Positions 10,131 through 19,784 are shown, counted from the first letter of the stretch. The stretch is 64,000 bases of DNA from an uncultured Bacteroidales bacterium (GCA_946410455.1 CAMKAJ010000004.1:34576-98575); one strand, 5' to 3'. Notes: generated by a model from the letters alone, not told the origin. Numbers and translations: made by a program.

Positions 10131-10265
10131 ATGAAAAAAATATATCTCACTCCTGAAACTCTATTGGGTCCTGTGTTTGGAAGCAGCCGTCCTCTGTGCG
10201 CCAGCACCGAGTCGTTGACCTCCCTCGAAGAAAGTGACGACCTGAGCGGCCTGGATTGGAATTAA
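10131..10265 (+). CDS. Small 44-residue protein in the PUL operon
   Basis: An ATG at 10131 opens a 44-codon frame ending in TAA. It begins MKKIYLTPETL and ends DDLSGLDWN, with one Cys near the middle and an acidic Ser-rich tail. It lies 6 bp after the first EEP lipoprotein and 13 bp before the second, in operon phase. The MKK-Y-PET opening and acidic tail resemble short, usually unannotated Bacteroidetes peptides that sit beside surface-protein genes (recalled resemblance, not searched). There is no signal peptide or transmembrane segment. Function unknown. Confidence 0.55.
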   Translation: MKKIYLTPETLLGPVFGSSRPLCASTESLTSLEESDDLSGLDWN

Positions 10266-10278
10266 TCAAGCAAACAGT

Positions 10279-13200
10279 ATGAAAAAGTTGTATCCACTAG
10301 CTCTTCTGGTCCTGTTTGCTTGCTCTCAGGAACCAGTTGTTCCCGTAGAACCGGAAACCATAACCTTCAGTGCCGAGATTGCCGCACCTGATGCCACAAA
10401 AACGCAACTCGGGGATAAAACCGGCACGTCCTATCCCAATTACTGGTCGGCTGGAGACGCCATTTCAGTCAATGGCATCACTTCGGGCGCCATCGCCGAC
10501 GATTCGGAATACGTAGGCACCGCCAAGGCGACATTTAACATCCAGGGCGTCATCAACGCTCCATATTATTGTGCATACCCCGCTCCCGCGATATCTTCGT
10601 ACAGTAACGGATCCGCGGTTGTCACCCTCCCGGCCACTCAAAGGATGTCCGCGACAAGTTACGACGCGTCTGCCTTTGTCATGGCGGGCAGCAGCAGTTC
10701 TGCGTTGCTGACTTTCTCGCCTTTGGTGAGTGTCGTCAAGCTCACCATTCCGGGATTATATGATGCAAGAGTTTCATCCGTGTTATTCGAGAGTCTCGGG
10801 TCGGAAAAAGTGAGCGGACAGTTCAGTACCGACTTCAGCAGCCTCTCACCCCGTTCCGGAGCCAGTTCCAGGGTGTGCGTGTATGCTTCCGGAGACGGCA
10901 CCGCTTTCGGCAGCAGCATGTATATGGTAATCCCTGCTCAGACTTATGCGAGCGGCATGCGTTTCACTATCCGGGCCACCGACGGCACGCAAATGACATT
11001 CTCCACGTCCAATTCGTTTACAGCTCAGGCGGGCAAGGTATATCCCCTTACATCCAAGACGTATGTTCCCGAGCCGGAAACGATTCCCGACGGTTTGTTT
11101 GTGATGTCATCCAACGTGCGATTTGCATCGGCCCGTGACAAATCCAGCAATCCTGATACGGGAGACCGGGACTGGACAAACCGCAGGAGCGCTTATTACG
11201 CAATGGTAAACAATTACCGCCCGGCTATCATCGGCCTCCAGGAGGCGGAAAGGGAACAGGTTTCCGATATCAAGAGCAACTGCAGCGGCTACAACCACTA
11301 TGGCCTTGGCAACAAACTTGGGGAAAATATCACGAAGTCCGACGGGCTGTGGAACCTGTGGGGCAAAACGAGCAACGGAGAATCCTCCACCATACTCTAC
11401 AGGACTGATCTGATTACCCTGAACAGTTCAGGCACGGTATGGCACTCTAACACGCCCAACAAAGCGGGCACCTATTTCTCCGGGATGTCGGACAGCAAAC
11501 CACAGGCCTCTGCCTGGGCCATCATGACCTACAAGCCCACGAACACCCAGTTCTTCCTGATGAACGTCCATCTGAGTATATACGATACTGAGCCCCAGGA
11601 AATTGCCCTCATTATGAACACGGTCAACAGCAAGAACACCGGCAATCTCCCTGTCATCATTATCGGAGACTGGAACCTGAAGGACGGTGACTCATGGCTG
11701 AATCCCCTCGAGGCCGTCTATTACAATGCACGCCAAAGGGCACAGAAGACTGACGATTACGGGAGCTACCACTGGTGGGGTACCGAGAGCAAAAAGATAG
11801 ACCATATTTACTATAAGGGCATCGGTGACTGCTATCTTTTCCGCACCGATGCGAGGAAGTGGAACGACAAGTACGTTTCCGACCATTATCCCGTCTTTGC
11901 AGTCTTCGGCGTCAACAGCAGCACCCCGGCCATGCCTGTAGCCAACTTCGAAATCCCCGGCAGCATCCAGATTGATGAGCCCGTCACTTTCACCGACCTT
12001 TCCTCATCCCCCTCCGGCATAGCCTATTGGGAATGGGACTTCGACGGAATACGCTCCAACGAGCAGAATCCCACTGTTACTTTCACCTCCATCAAGAGTG
12101 ACGTTCAGGCCAGGCTTACCGTCATCGACAACAATGGCAACATGGCTACGGCGACAAAGTTCATCGAGATTGAAGGCTCCGACGAGCATGCCATTACACA
12201 GGTCTGGAGCAGGGCATATGACACCACGGAAGGCGCTTGCGCCTACTGGGGTTCACCGGCAGTTAATGCCGCCGGCAACAGGATATATGTGTCATCCTCC
12301 GGCTACCACTTGGTTGGCTTCAATTCATCCGGAACGCAGATTGGAAGCTACGACCTTTGCGAGTACAGTCCCAACATGCCTGCCTCGCTGACTTTCCAGA
12401 CGCCCACGCCATCCATTGACAACAACGGGAATGTCTTTATGCCGGTACAGTATCAGAGCAGCGATGGCGGCAACGGTGGTTTGTTCAGCATCAAGGGAGA
12501 CTTGTCTGCCAAGAACTGGTATGTTCCTACCGGTCCCAAATCCCAGTACCGCAACTGTATCCCGGCCATCTTCGGAGACTATGTAAGCGTCCTGATGCGG
12601 AACGTTGGCGGAGATTTCTCCTCTAATATGCTAATTTTCAACCGCAAGGACGGGACACTGAACCAGCAATTAAATGTGGATAAAGGATCCTATGGCGGCA
12701 TGGCCGTAAGCGCCGACGGCAAGCTTGTGGTCAGTACGGCACGCGGTGATGCCGAGGATACCGGCGGCGGCTATAAGGTCTACCTGATCGATGGTGCATA
12801 CGGCACCTGGAAGACATCGTCCAACAACGACACCGGCCGGTCTTACAACCTGCTCGGCCTTGCCCATACCGACGGCAACAATTACATGGCCAAGGGCAAT
12901 CAGCCGGCCATTTCCGCAATCGACGGCAGCGTGTATGTGGTATCGACTACAACCGCAGAGGATATATTGGTTTGCGCACGCTACAGCCTCAACTCCTATG
13001 TGTACAACTCCGTCCCTACGCCTATATGGAAGGTTGAGGTCGAGGCGGCAGCCAACAACTATGGTCTTGGATGCGTGCTGGACGACGAGGGCAACGCCTA
13101 TGTGCGCGCCGCCAACAAGGTGTTCAAGCTGAATGCCTCCGATGGCTCGTTGCTGTGGGAATTTACCACCGGCACTGGCAACTGCGGCGTGCCCGCTATT

Positions 13201-13545
13201 GACAATATGGGCTACGTGTATGTGACGGATTCAGGAAAACAGCGCATCTACAAGCTCTCGCCCCAGAACGGCAGCCTCGTGTCCCAGATAGTTATATCCG
13301 GTTACCAGCCCCGTACGAGTCCCACCATAGACTACAGCGGCAATATTTATGTTGCCGCCACATCCATCAACGACGATGGCGTCTATCTCTTTAAACTTAC
13401 CTCCCCGAGGACTACAGGGCCCGGTGCCAACTGGAGCCAGCTCGGTGGCAATCCCATGAAGACTTGCGTGGTGCCCGGAGCCACAGAGGTCTACAATTCC
13501 ACAGGCTCCTCCCACGAAGGTTACATGACAACTGACTTGTTCTGA
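10279..13545 (+). CDS. Lipoprotein: fimbrillin-like domain + EEP phosphatase/nuclease + PKD + PQQ-like propeller
   Basis: A 1088-residue paralogue of the protein at 7572. It has a short lipoprotein signal (LVLFACSQ). Residues about 27-255 are an added domain resembling the fimbrillin/Mfa-like N-terminal fold, with ITFSAEI, KTQLGD, YPNYWSAGDAISVNG and repeated small beta strands. The EEP domain spans about 270-540 with MSSNVRFASARDK, GLQEAE, MNVHLS, IGDWNLKDGD, KKIDHIYY and SDHYPVFA intact. A PKD domain lies at about 545-635 (YWEWDFDG) and the propeller at 645-1065. A 25-residue tail beyond the propeller is absent from the paralogue. The fimbrillin-like part could serve as a surface spacer or adhesin (inference). 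The PD40 lipoprotein follows after 2 bp. Confidence 0.82.
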   Translation: MKKLYPLALLVLFACSQEPVVPVEPETITFSAEIAAPDATKTQLGDKTGTSYPNYWSAGDAISVNGITSGAIADDSEYVGTAKATFNIQGVINAPYYCAYPAPAISSYSNGSAVVTLPATQRMSATSYDASAFVMAGSSSSALLTFSPLVSVVKLTIPGLYDARVSSVLFESLGSEKVSGQFSTDFSSLSPRSGASSRVCVYASGDGTAFGSSMYMVIPAQTYASGMRFTIRATDGTQMTFSTSNSFTAQAGKVYPLTSKTYVPEPETIPDGLFVMSSNVRFASARDKSSNPDTGDRDWTNRRSAYYAMVNNYRPAIIGLQEAEREQVSDIKSNCSGYNHYGLGNKLGENITKSDGLWNLWGKTSNGESSTILYRTDLITLNSSGTVWHSNTPNKAGTYFSGMSDSKPQASAWAIMTYKPTNTQFFLMNVHLSIYDTEPQEIALIMNTVNSKNTGNLPVIIIGDWNLKDGDSWLNPLEAVYYNARQRAQKTDDYGSYHWWGTESKKIDHIYYKGIGDCYLFRTDARKWNDKYVSDHYPVFAVFGVNSSTPAMPVANFEIPGSIQIDEPVTFTDLSSSPSGIAYWEWDFDGIRSNEQNPTVTFTSIKSDVQARLTVIDNNGNMATATKFIEIEGSDEHAITQVWSRAYDTTEGACAYWGSPAVNAAGNRIYVSSSGYHLVGFNSSGTQIGSYDLCEYSPNMPASLTFQTPTPSIDNNGNVFMPVQYQSSDGGNGGLFSIKGDLSAKNWYVPTGPKSQYRNCIPAIFGDYVSVLMRNVGGDFSSNMLIFNRKDGTLNQQLNVDKGSYGGMAVSADGKLVVSTARGDAEDTGGGYKVYLIDGAYGTWKTSSNNDTGRSYNLLGLAHTDGNNYMAKGNQPAISAIDGSVYVVSTTTAEDILVCARYSLNSYVYNSVPTPIWKVEVEAAANNYGLGCVLDDEGNAYVRAANKVFKLNASDGSLLWEFTTGTGNCGVPAIDNMGYVYVTDSGKQRIYKLSPQNGSLVSQIVISGYQPRTSPTIDYSGNIYVAATSINDDGVYLFKLTSPRTTGPGANWSQLGGNPMKTCVVPGATEVYNSTGSSHEGYMTTDLF

Positions 13546-13547
13546 CG

Positions 13548-14813
13548 ATGAAAAAAAAGAGTCTGTTCTGCGCGGTTCTTGTGGTTCTTTTCGCATCCTG
13601 TACGGAAACCCTGCCTCCTTTCCCGGAGGTGGGTGAGCCTTATGCCATCACGCAGGAGCCTGGAGACCACCTGCTGGCCAATTACTTCGGAATAAATGCA
13701 TGGAGTCCGGACGGACGCTACGTGTGCGTGCTGGGCACGGACTTCACCGGAAGGCTTCCGGAAGCCACGGACACTGCCACGGTTGCCCTGGTGGACCTTA
13801 AGGACAGCTGCCGGTACATACCCATAGGCCGCACGACATCCTGGAACTTCCAGGAAGCCGCCATGTTCCATTGGCTGCCTTGGGAAAACGGGCTTTGCGC
13901 TTTCAATGACTTCCGGGACGGCAGGTTCGTGACCGTGATGCTAAACTGGAAGACTGGTGCTGAACGCATCGTTCCCCGTCCGCTAAGTGCGGTGGATCCT
14001 TCAGGCGAGTGGGCTGTGAGCCTGAACTACGCCCGCCTGCGCGTCTGCCGTCCCGACTACGGTTATGCAGGGGACGGGCAGGACCCGCTTCTGGATGAAG
14101 TGTGGCCGGAGGATGACGGCCTGTGGCTGCTCAACCTCAAGACCGGCGAGGAAAGGCTGTTGCTCTCGGTCGCAGCTGCCAGGGAACAGATGCCGGAGAT
14201 TACTTCCGACGACGGTCTTGCATATTTCTGCCACACCATCATCAGCCCGGATGCAGGAAGAGTCTTCTTCCTTGCGAGGACGGTACAGAACTTCAAGGCC
14301 CAGCTTGCCGAACGCGGATATGTGTACAATTGGGACACTGTGTCCTTTACAATACGGACCGACGGTACGGAACTGCGCCGCTGTTTCCCGGACGGATGGA
14401 AGGGGTCTCACTTCAACTGGAAAGACAACGAAACGCTCGCCGTCACCGCCAGATGGAACGGCAACCAGACCTGGGCCCATACAGTGTTTACCGTAGGGCA
14501 GGAAGATAAAGTCCGCCATCTGGCTCCCGGTATAATGGACTGGGACGGCCACTGTATCTTTGCGCCCAACGGCAAGTTCATCAGCAGCGAGGGCTATTGG
14601 AACAAGGACGGTTACCGCAGCTGGGTGCTCCTGCGACTTGAAGACGAAGCTCTAATCTCCATCGGGCGCTTCTTTGTGCCGGACGCATATAAGGAGCAGT
14701 ATTCCCGCTGCGACCTCCACGCCCGCTGGAAGCCGGACGGCAGCCAGCTGGCGTTCAATTCCGTGCACGAAGGAAGCCGGCAGGTATATCTGAGAGATGT
14801 AAAATGGCAGTAG
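13548..14813 (+). CDS. PD40/TolB-like beta-propeller lipoprotein
   Basis: A 421-residue lipoprotein (VVLFASCTE lipobox) built of TolB/PD40 blades: NAWSPDGRYVCVLGTD, SPDAGRVFFLA, FAPNGKFISSEGYW and ARWKPDGSQLAFNSVHEGSRQVYL are typical. No catalytic residues are recognisable. Similar propellers occur beside PUL enzymes and in oligogalacturonide-lyase-like families, so either a binding role or an unrecognised lyase is possible. It starts 2 bp after the upstream gene and its TAG overlaps the region of the next start, which indicates translational coupling. Confidence 0.7.
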   Translation: MKKKSLFCAVLVVLFASCTETLPPFPEVGEPYAITQEPGDHLLANYFGINAWSPDGRYVCVLGTDFTGRLPEATDTATVALVDLKDSCRYIPIGRTTSWNFQEAAMFHWLPWENGLCAFNDFRDGRFVTVMLNWKTGAERIVPRPLSAVDPSGEWAVSLNYARLRVCRPDYGYAGDGQDPLLDEVWPEDDGLWLLNLKTGEERLLLSVAAAREQMPEITSDDGLAYFCHTIISPDAGRVFFLARTVQNFKAQLAERGYVYNWDTVSFTIRTDGTELRRCFPDGWKGSHFNWKDNETLAVTARWNGNQTWAHTVFTVGQEDKVRHLAPGIMDWDGHCIFAPNGKFISSEGYWNKDGYRSWVLLRLEDEALISIGRFFVPDAYKEQYSRCDLHARWKPDGSQLAFNSVHEGSRQVYLRDVKWQ

Positions 14814-14815
14814 AT

Positions 14816-16246
14816 ATGAAAAGAATTGCACTCATCGTTTCTCTCCTTGCGGCAGGCGCCTGGCTGCTTTGTGCCCAGAACGCCCAGCCTAATATCGCGT
14901 CTGTCAACATCGACTTGACGATAGACCCTGCGGTCATCGAGGGGCCGCTGAAGCCGATGAATGCCGTGAACAACGGACCGTACATAGACGATGCGGTCCA
15001 GATGCTGGATTTCCGTATCCTCAAGATTCCTTACAGCCGCACGCACGATGCCAATCTGGGATACTACGGTGAGCGGGTAGTGGATATAAGCGCCATTTTC
15101 CCGGACTTCTGCAAAGACCCGAACAATCCTGCGGCATACGACTTCCGCGAGACGGACGCGTACATAAAGACTCTGATAGATTCCGGCTGTGAGCCTTTCT
15201 ACAGGCTGGGACAGTCCATAGAGAACCAGACCGCAGCCAAGTACAATATTTATCCTCCCAGGGACTACAAGAAGTGGGCGAAGGTCTGCGAGCACATCAT
15301 AATGCATTATAACGAGGGCTGGGCAGACGGTTTTCACTACAATATACGCTACTGGGAAATATGGAACGAGGCCGACCTGGACCAGAGCTCAGGCCGCTGG
15401 AAGACTGAGCCGCGTACCTGGGGCGCCCCCATAGAGGAGTTCCATAAGTTTTATGCGGTGGCGGCCAAACACCTCAAGGAGCGTTTTCCGGGCTTGAAGA
15501 TAGGAGGACCCTCTTACTGTCGCATACAGGGCACGAAAACGTATTTCCCGGCATTCTTCGAGTACATGAGAGACAATCATGTGCCGATTGACTTCATATC
15601 CTGGCACAAATACGGCTCGGAACCGTCGGTTTACCTGATGGAGGCAGATCTGATACGGGGGTGGATGAAGGAGTACGGGTACGAAGATGCCGAGCTTATA
15701 CTGAACGAGTGGAATTACCGCAGGATCAAAAGTGGCAACGGCTCAAGCAATGAGCGTTACAACCGTGATAGCCGTATTTCCATGAGGGGAGCGGCTTTCG
15801 CCGGTGCTGTCATGTCGGCCATGCAGCATGCCTCGGTCGATATGCTTATGTACTATGATTATCGTCCGGATACTTCCTGGTGCGGCTTCTATGACAATCA
15901 GACCGAAGCCCGCAAATCTCTGTTCTATACCTTCTACGCCTGGAGCAAGCTCAAGGGCGACGTCTGCGAATGCAAGGTGGAGGGCGGTATCGGAGACGTA
16001 TATCCCGTAGCTGCCGTCGACGGAGGCAGGACGGTTCTCATGCTCACCCGTTACAACGGCGACAACAACACCTGCAACCTGGCCAGGGTAACCATTTCTC
16101 TCAAGGGACGCGGGTTCAAGGACGTTGTATTCTGCCATTTAACGGATGAAGAACACATCTATACGGAAATGCCCATTTTCCCCAACGCAGACGGGACACT
16201 GAGCCTGGAACTGGGGAACAATTCTATTGCACTGCTTGAACTGTAG
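14816..16246 (+). CDS. GH39-like glycoside hydrolase
   Basis: About 476 residues when started at ATG 14816, which gives a clean signal peptide (MKRIALIVSLLAAGAWLLCA). The ATG four codons earlier (14804) overlaps the previous gene and adds MAVD. A clan GH-A (beta/alpha)8 barrel is indicated by RYWEIWNEADL with the acid/base Glu (about 185), SWHKYG, and ELILNEWNY with the nucleophile Glu (about 298). The opening SRTHDANLGY and the RLGQSIEN segment fit GH39 beta-xylosidase/iduronidase-type enzymes. The last 90 residues form a small beta domain (TVLMLTRYN to SLELGNNSIALLEL). Retaining exo-glycosidase activity is expected, but the sugar is not determined. GH2 follows after 3 bp. Confidence 0.8.
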   Translation: MKRIALIVSLLAAGAWLLCAQNAQPNIASVNIDLTIDPAVIEGPLKPMNAVNNGPYIDDAVQMLDFRILKIPYSRTHDANLGYYGERVVDISAIFPDFCKDPNNPAAYDFRETDAYIKTLIDSGCEPFYRLGQSIENQTAAKYNIYPPRDYKKWAKVCEHIIMHYNEGWADGFHYNIRYWEIWNEADLDQSSGRWKTEPRTWGAPIEEFHKFYAVAAKHLKERFPGLKIGGPSYCRIQGTKTYFPAFFEYMRDNHVPIDFISWHKYGSEPSVYLMEADLIRGWMKEYGYEDAELILNEWNYRRIKSGNGSSNERYNRDSRISMRGAAFAGAVMSAMQHASVDMLMYYDYRPDTSWCGFYDNQTEARKSLFYTFYAWSKLKGDVCECKVEGGIGDVYPVAAVDGGRTVLMLTRYNGDNNTCNLARVTISLKGRGFKDVVFCHLTDEEHIYTEMPIFPNADGTLSLELGNNSIALLEL

Positions 16247-16249
16247 CCC

Positions 16250-18031
16250 ATGAAAAAGATCTTGTTGCCCGTACTGCTTCTGCTCCTTTCCGCACTGCCC
16301 GCCTCTTCCTTCGGCCTGTACGAAGGCAGGGAGACCGTTTCCCTGGGCGGGCGCTGGAACTATATAGTGGATCCTATGGATACGGGTATCTACAAGTATC
16401 ACATGACGCTCCAGAAGCCTCACAAACGCTATTTCGCCGACCGTCACTTCTACCAGGACAAGAGTACCCTGATAGAGTACGACTTCGATAAGTCTCCATG
16501 CCTGAATGTTCCAGGAGACTGGAATTCCCAGTCCGAAAAGCTTTATTATTACGAGGGGAGCGTTTGGTACCGCCGCCTGGTTGATTTCCACCCGGTGCCC
16601 GGAAGGCGCTGGTTCCTTTATTTCGGTGCGGTGAACTATAAATGCATGGTAGGACTCAACAACACCATCCTCGGTACGCATAAAGGCGGGTTTACGCCGT
16701 TCTGGTTCGAGGTGACGGACGTGCTGAAAGAAGGGGAGAACAGCCTGGTAGTTTATGTGAACAACAGCAGGGGAGTGTCGGAAGTACCGACCATCAACTA
16801 CGACTGGTGGAACTACGGCGGCATTACCCGTGACGTTTTGCTGGTGAGCGTGCCGGAAGTGTTCATCACGGACTATCGTATCAGTTTCGACGGCTCCATG
16901 GTCGATGTTTCGGTGAATCTGGACGGCGGCCGCGGGCAGGTTGCCGTGGAGATCCCCGAACTCGGAATCAAAAAGACTGCGTGTGCCTGCAAGGGTGCGG
17001 CTCATTTCAGGTTCAAGGCGTCCCCCGAACTCTGGTCTCCCGAGCACCCCCGTTTGTACGACATTACTGTGCGTAGCGACGCCGACAGCATTACCGACAA
17101 AGTAGGCTTCCGCACTATCCGGGTAGAAGGGGAAAAGATACTGCTGAACGGTGAGCCTGTTTTCCTTAAAGGAGTAGCCGTACACGACGAAACCATCAGC
17201 CCTAATCCCGGCCGCTGCCGCAGCGAAGCGGATGTGCGCGCCCTTCTGGAGGCGGCAAAAGACCTCGGGTGCAATTTCCTGCGCCTTGCGCATTATCCCC
17301 ACAGCGAGCAGATGGTCCGCCTTGCCGAGGAAATGGGCTTCATGCTCTGGGAAGAAATCCCATGCTACTGGAATATCGACTGGTCGTCCGAAGAAACCCA
17401 CGCTAATGCGGAAAACCAGCTCGTGGAGATGATAAGCAGGGATTATAACCGGGCGGCCGTGATAATCTGGTCGGTGGCCAATGAGACTCCCTGCACTCCG
17501 GAAAGGCTGGACTTCCTTGGAAAACTGATTTCCAAGGCAAGGTCGTTGGATCCGGTGCGCCTGGTAAGTGCTGCCATGCAGAAAGAGAAGCCGGACTTTT
17601 ATCACCCTGTAGTTGAGGATGAGTTGATTTCGCTGACAGATATCATCAGCTTCAACCAGTATTACGGCTGGTACGACGGCAAACCGGCGGACTGCGACTC
17701 CGTGGTCTGGTCCATCCCGCGCGGGAAGCCCGTGGTGTTCAGCGAATTCGGCGGCGGCGCGCTCTATGGCAACCATGGCAGCGACATTGAAATGTTTACG
17801 GAAGAATATCTCGAGCTGTTGTACCGGAAAAACCTTTCGATGCTGTCGAAGATTCCGGGCCTCAGCGGCCTCTGCCCTTGGTGCCTTAAGGATTTCCGCT
17901 CTCCCAAGCGCCCTCTCACCGGTATCCAGGACGATTTCAACCGCAAGGGCCTCATTGACGAGCAAGGCCGCCGCAAGCAGGCATTCTTCGTAGTTAAAGA
18001 CTTTTACGGGCGGGATATTTTGCAGTTTTAG
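16250..18031 (+). CDS. GH2 family glycosidase (beta-glucuronidase/beta-galactosidase type)
   Basis: A 593-residue secreted GH2 enzyme with a signal peptide (MKKILLPVLLLLLSALPASS). The N-terminal jelly-roll sugar-binding domain spans about 28-200 (LNVPGDWN, GSVWYRR). An immunoglobulin-like domain covers about 205-290 and the TIM barrel about 295-590. The acid/base is in WSVANETP (N411-E412) and the nucleophile is in PVVFSEFGGGA (E499). LRLAHYPHSEQM is the usual GH2 active-site loop. The size resembles beta-glucuronidases more than the larger beta-galactosidases, but the aglycone side cannot be assigned. It is the last gene before a 30-bp gap, so it still belongs to the PUL. Confidence 0.88.
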   Translation: MKKILLPVLLLLLSALPASSFGLYEGRETVSLGGRWNYIVDPMDTGIYKYHMTLQKPHKRYFADRHFYQDKSTLIEYDFDKSPCLNVPGDWNSQSEKLYYYEGSVWYRRLVDFHPVPGRRWFLYFGAVNYKCMVGLNNTILGTHKGGFTPFWFEVTDVLKEGENSLVVYVNNSRGVSEVPTINYDWWNYGGITRDVLLVSVPEVFITDYRISFDGSMVDVSVNLDGGRGQVAVEIPELGIKKTACACKGAAHFRFKASPELWSPEHPRLYDITVRSDADSITDKVGFRTIRVEGEKILLNGEPVFLKGVAVHDETISPNPGRCRSEADVRALLEAAKDLGCNFLRLAHYPHSEQMVRLAEEMGFMLWEEIPCYWNIDWSSEETHANAENQLVEMISRDYNRAAVIIWSVANETPCTPERLDFLGKLISKARSLDPVRLVSAAMQKEKPDFYHPVVEDELISLTDIISFNQYYGWYDGKPADCDSVVWSIPRGKPVVFSEFGGGALYGNHGSDIEMFTEEYLELLYRKNLSMLSKIPGLSGLCPWCLKDFRSPKRPLTGIQDDFNRKGLIDEQGRRKQAFFVVKDFYGRDILQF

Positions 18032-18062
18032 GTAATACTCGTACATTACAAAACAGTTCGTG

Positions 18063-19784
18063 ATGATGAAAAAGATATTTTCGCTGCTAATCGCCGCCCT
18101 GATGGTGCTGGCTGCATATTCATGTGAGAAAGACCCTGAGCCCGTGGATCCTGATCCCGGGAACAAAGAGGAAGAAGTCACTCCCGTGGAAACACCTGAG
18201 ACACCCCTCGTGTCCAAAGGGGCCTACAAGCATGTTGTGATAGTCGGAGTCGACGGTGCAGGAGCGTTCTTCAAGGATACGCCAACACCCCGCTGCGACG
18301 AGATTTTCGCCGGCCAGGCCACGACCTACAGGTCCAAGACATCGTTCCCTACCATCAGCGCCCAGTGCTGGACTTCCATGCTGCACGGCGTGCTTCCCGA
18401 GTTTCACGGCATCACGAACGACATTTCCGAAGATAAGAACGTCCATTATCCGGTGAAGAGCCCTTATCCGTCCATCTTCCGGGTGGCGCGCGAGGCTCAT
18501 CCGGATGCGAAACTGGCTTCCTTCGTGAGCTGGTACGCCATCAACAACGGCATTATCGAGCAGAATCTCGGGGTCGAAATGGGAGAAACGAAGGACGTAG
18601 ATCCGGAAATAGCGCGCATGACGGTCAGTTATCTTGCCGACAACGCGCCGATGCTGCTGTTCGTTCATTTCGGCTCCCCGGATGTCGTGGGAGAGAAGCT
18701 TGGCTTCGGGACGGACGCCCAGCTGAAGGCCATCAGCGACCTGGATACCTATATCGGATGGATTTACGACCAACTTAAGCTGAAGGGGCTCCTTGACGAT
18801 ACCCTCTTTATCGTCACCGCCGACCATGGCGGCATCGGAAAAAGCCATGGCGGCGACACGGATCAGGAAAGATATGTGTTCCTGGGAATCGCGGGCAAGA
18901 CTGTCGCGGACGGCACCATCGTCGACGCCGAAGCTCGCGACGTCGCTGCAATTTCCGCCTATGCGCTTGGGCTTGAAGCTCCTGAGACATGGACAGGGCA
19001 CGTCCCGGCCGGCGTGTTCAAGGATGTCACCGAGGTGGGTGAACGCAAGACCGGGGAGCTGCCGGGCGCAAAGTACCGCAGCCACCAGACAGCGCCTACC
19101 CCTTCCCTGAGCGACGTGCAGACCCTTCTCGCCAAACATAAGGTGACGGCTTACTTCCCGTTCGACGAAAGCGTCAGCGACGCTTTAGGCAAGGTGCAGA
19201 CAAGCTCTTCCGGCACTCTGAAGTATGAAGACGCCTACTTCGGGAAAGGTGTTGCCCTGAACAACGGGTACGTGTCTTTGAAGGATGTCTCAGTGGGCAC
19301 AGGATCCTTCTCGGCGGCGTTCTGGCTTAAGGCCACGCTGCCCTCGCCCAAGGGCGCCGACCCGGGGCTGATTTCCAACAAAGACTGGAACGAGGGCGTG
19401 TATAAAGGATTCATCCTGTCCCTCAGGGGCACCCGGGATATCAAGTTCAATGTCGGAGACGGCGGCAAGAACAGGATGGATTTCACGCGGGTCCTTCCGT
19501 TCGACTATGACCAAGGCTGGATGCATGTCATCCTGACCGTTGACCGCGAGAACAAAAAGGTCCGCATCTACTACGACTTTATCGACGGAGACGAGGCGGA
19601 CATTCCGGATGCGCTTGCCACCATATCCTTCGACTCGCTGTCTTTCAACATCGGCCAGGACGGCACTGGCAAGCTGTCCTACAGGCTCCCGGCCAGCATA
19701 GACGAACTCATCATCACGTCCGACGTGCTGGACGATGAAGCCATCGCTGCCCTGAAGGCCCACTATATGGCGAAGTCCACGTAG
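18063..19784 (+). CDS. Type I phosphodiesterase/alkaline-phosphatase-fold lipoprotein with LamG domain
   Basis: About 573 residues from ATG 18063; a GTG at 18060 and an ATG at 18066 are also possible. Lipobox LAAYSC. The nucleotide pyrophosphatase/phosphodiesterase domain spans about 50-330. It shows VGVDGAG (metal Asp), SFPTISAQCWTSMLHG (nucleophile Thr), HGITND, and VTADHGGIGKSHGG (metal His/Asp). A concanavalin-like LamG domain fills about 370-570 (YFPFDESVSDALGKVQ, FSAAFWLK, IDELIITSDVL). It cleaves phosphodiester or phosphomonoester bonds and may bind sugar through the LamG part. It is the last gene of the PUL and the third predicted phosphoesterase here. Known families include ENPP-like enzymes; the substrate is unknown. 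Confidence 0.82.
   Translation: MMKKIFSLLIAALMVLAAYSCEKDPEPVDPDPGNKEEEVTPVETPETPLVSKGAYKHVVIVGVDGAGAFFKDTPTPRCDEIFAGQATTYRSKTSFPTISAQCWTSMLHGVLPEFHGITNDISEDKNVHYPVKSPYPSIFRVAREAHPDAKLASFVSWYAINNGIIEQNLGVEMGETKDVDPEIARMTVSYLADNAPMLLFVHFGSPDVVGEKLGFGTDAQLKAISDLDTYIGWIYDQLKLKGLLDDTLFIVTADHGGIGKSHGGDTDQERYVFLGIAGKTVADGTIVDAEARDVAAISAYALGLEAPETWTGHVPAGVFKDVTEVGERKTGELPGAKYRSHQTAPTPSLSDVQTLLAKHKVTAYFPFDESVSDALGKVQTSSSGTLKYEDAYFGKGVALNNGYVSLKDVSVGTGSFSAAFWLKATLPSPKGADPGLISNKDWNEGVYKGFILSLRGTRDIKFNVGDGGKNRMDFTRVLPFDYDQGWMHVILTVDRENKKVRIYYDFIDGDEADIPDALATISFDSLSFNIGQDGTGKLSYRLPASIDELIITSDVLDDEAIAALKAHYMAKST

Noticed and set aside
16139-18217. 692-codon ORF on the minus strand opposite the GH2 gene
   Set aside because: It mirrors the GH2 gene in a GC-rich region and has no recognisable domain or signal, while GH2 has full catalytic motifs.
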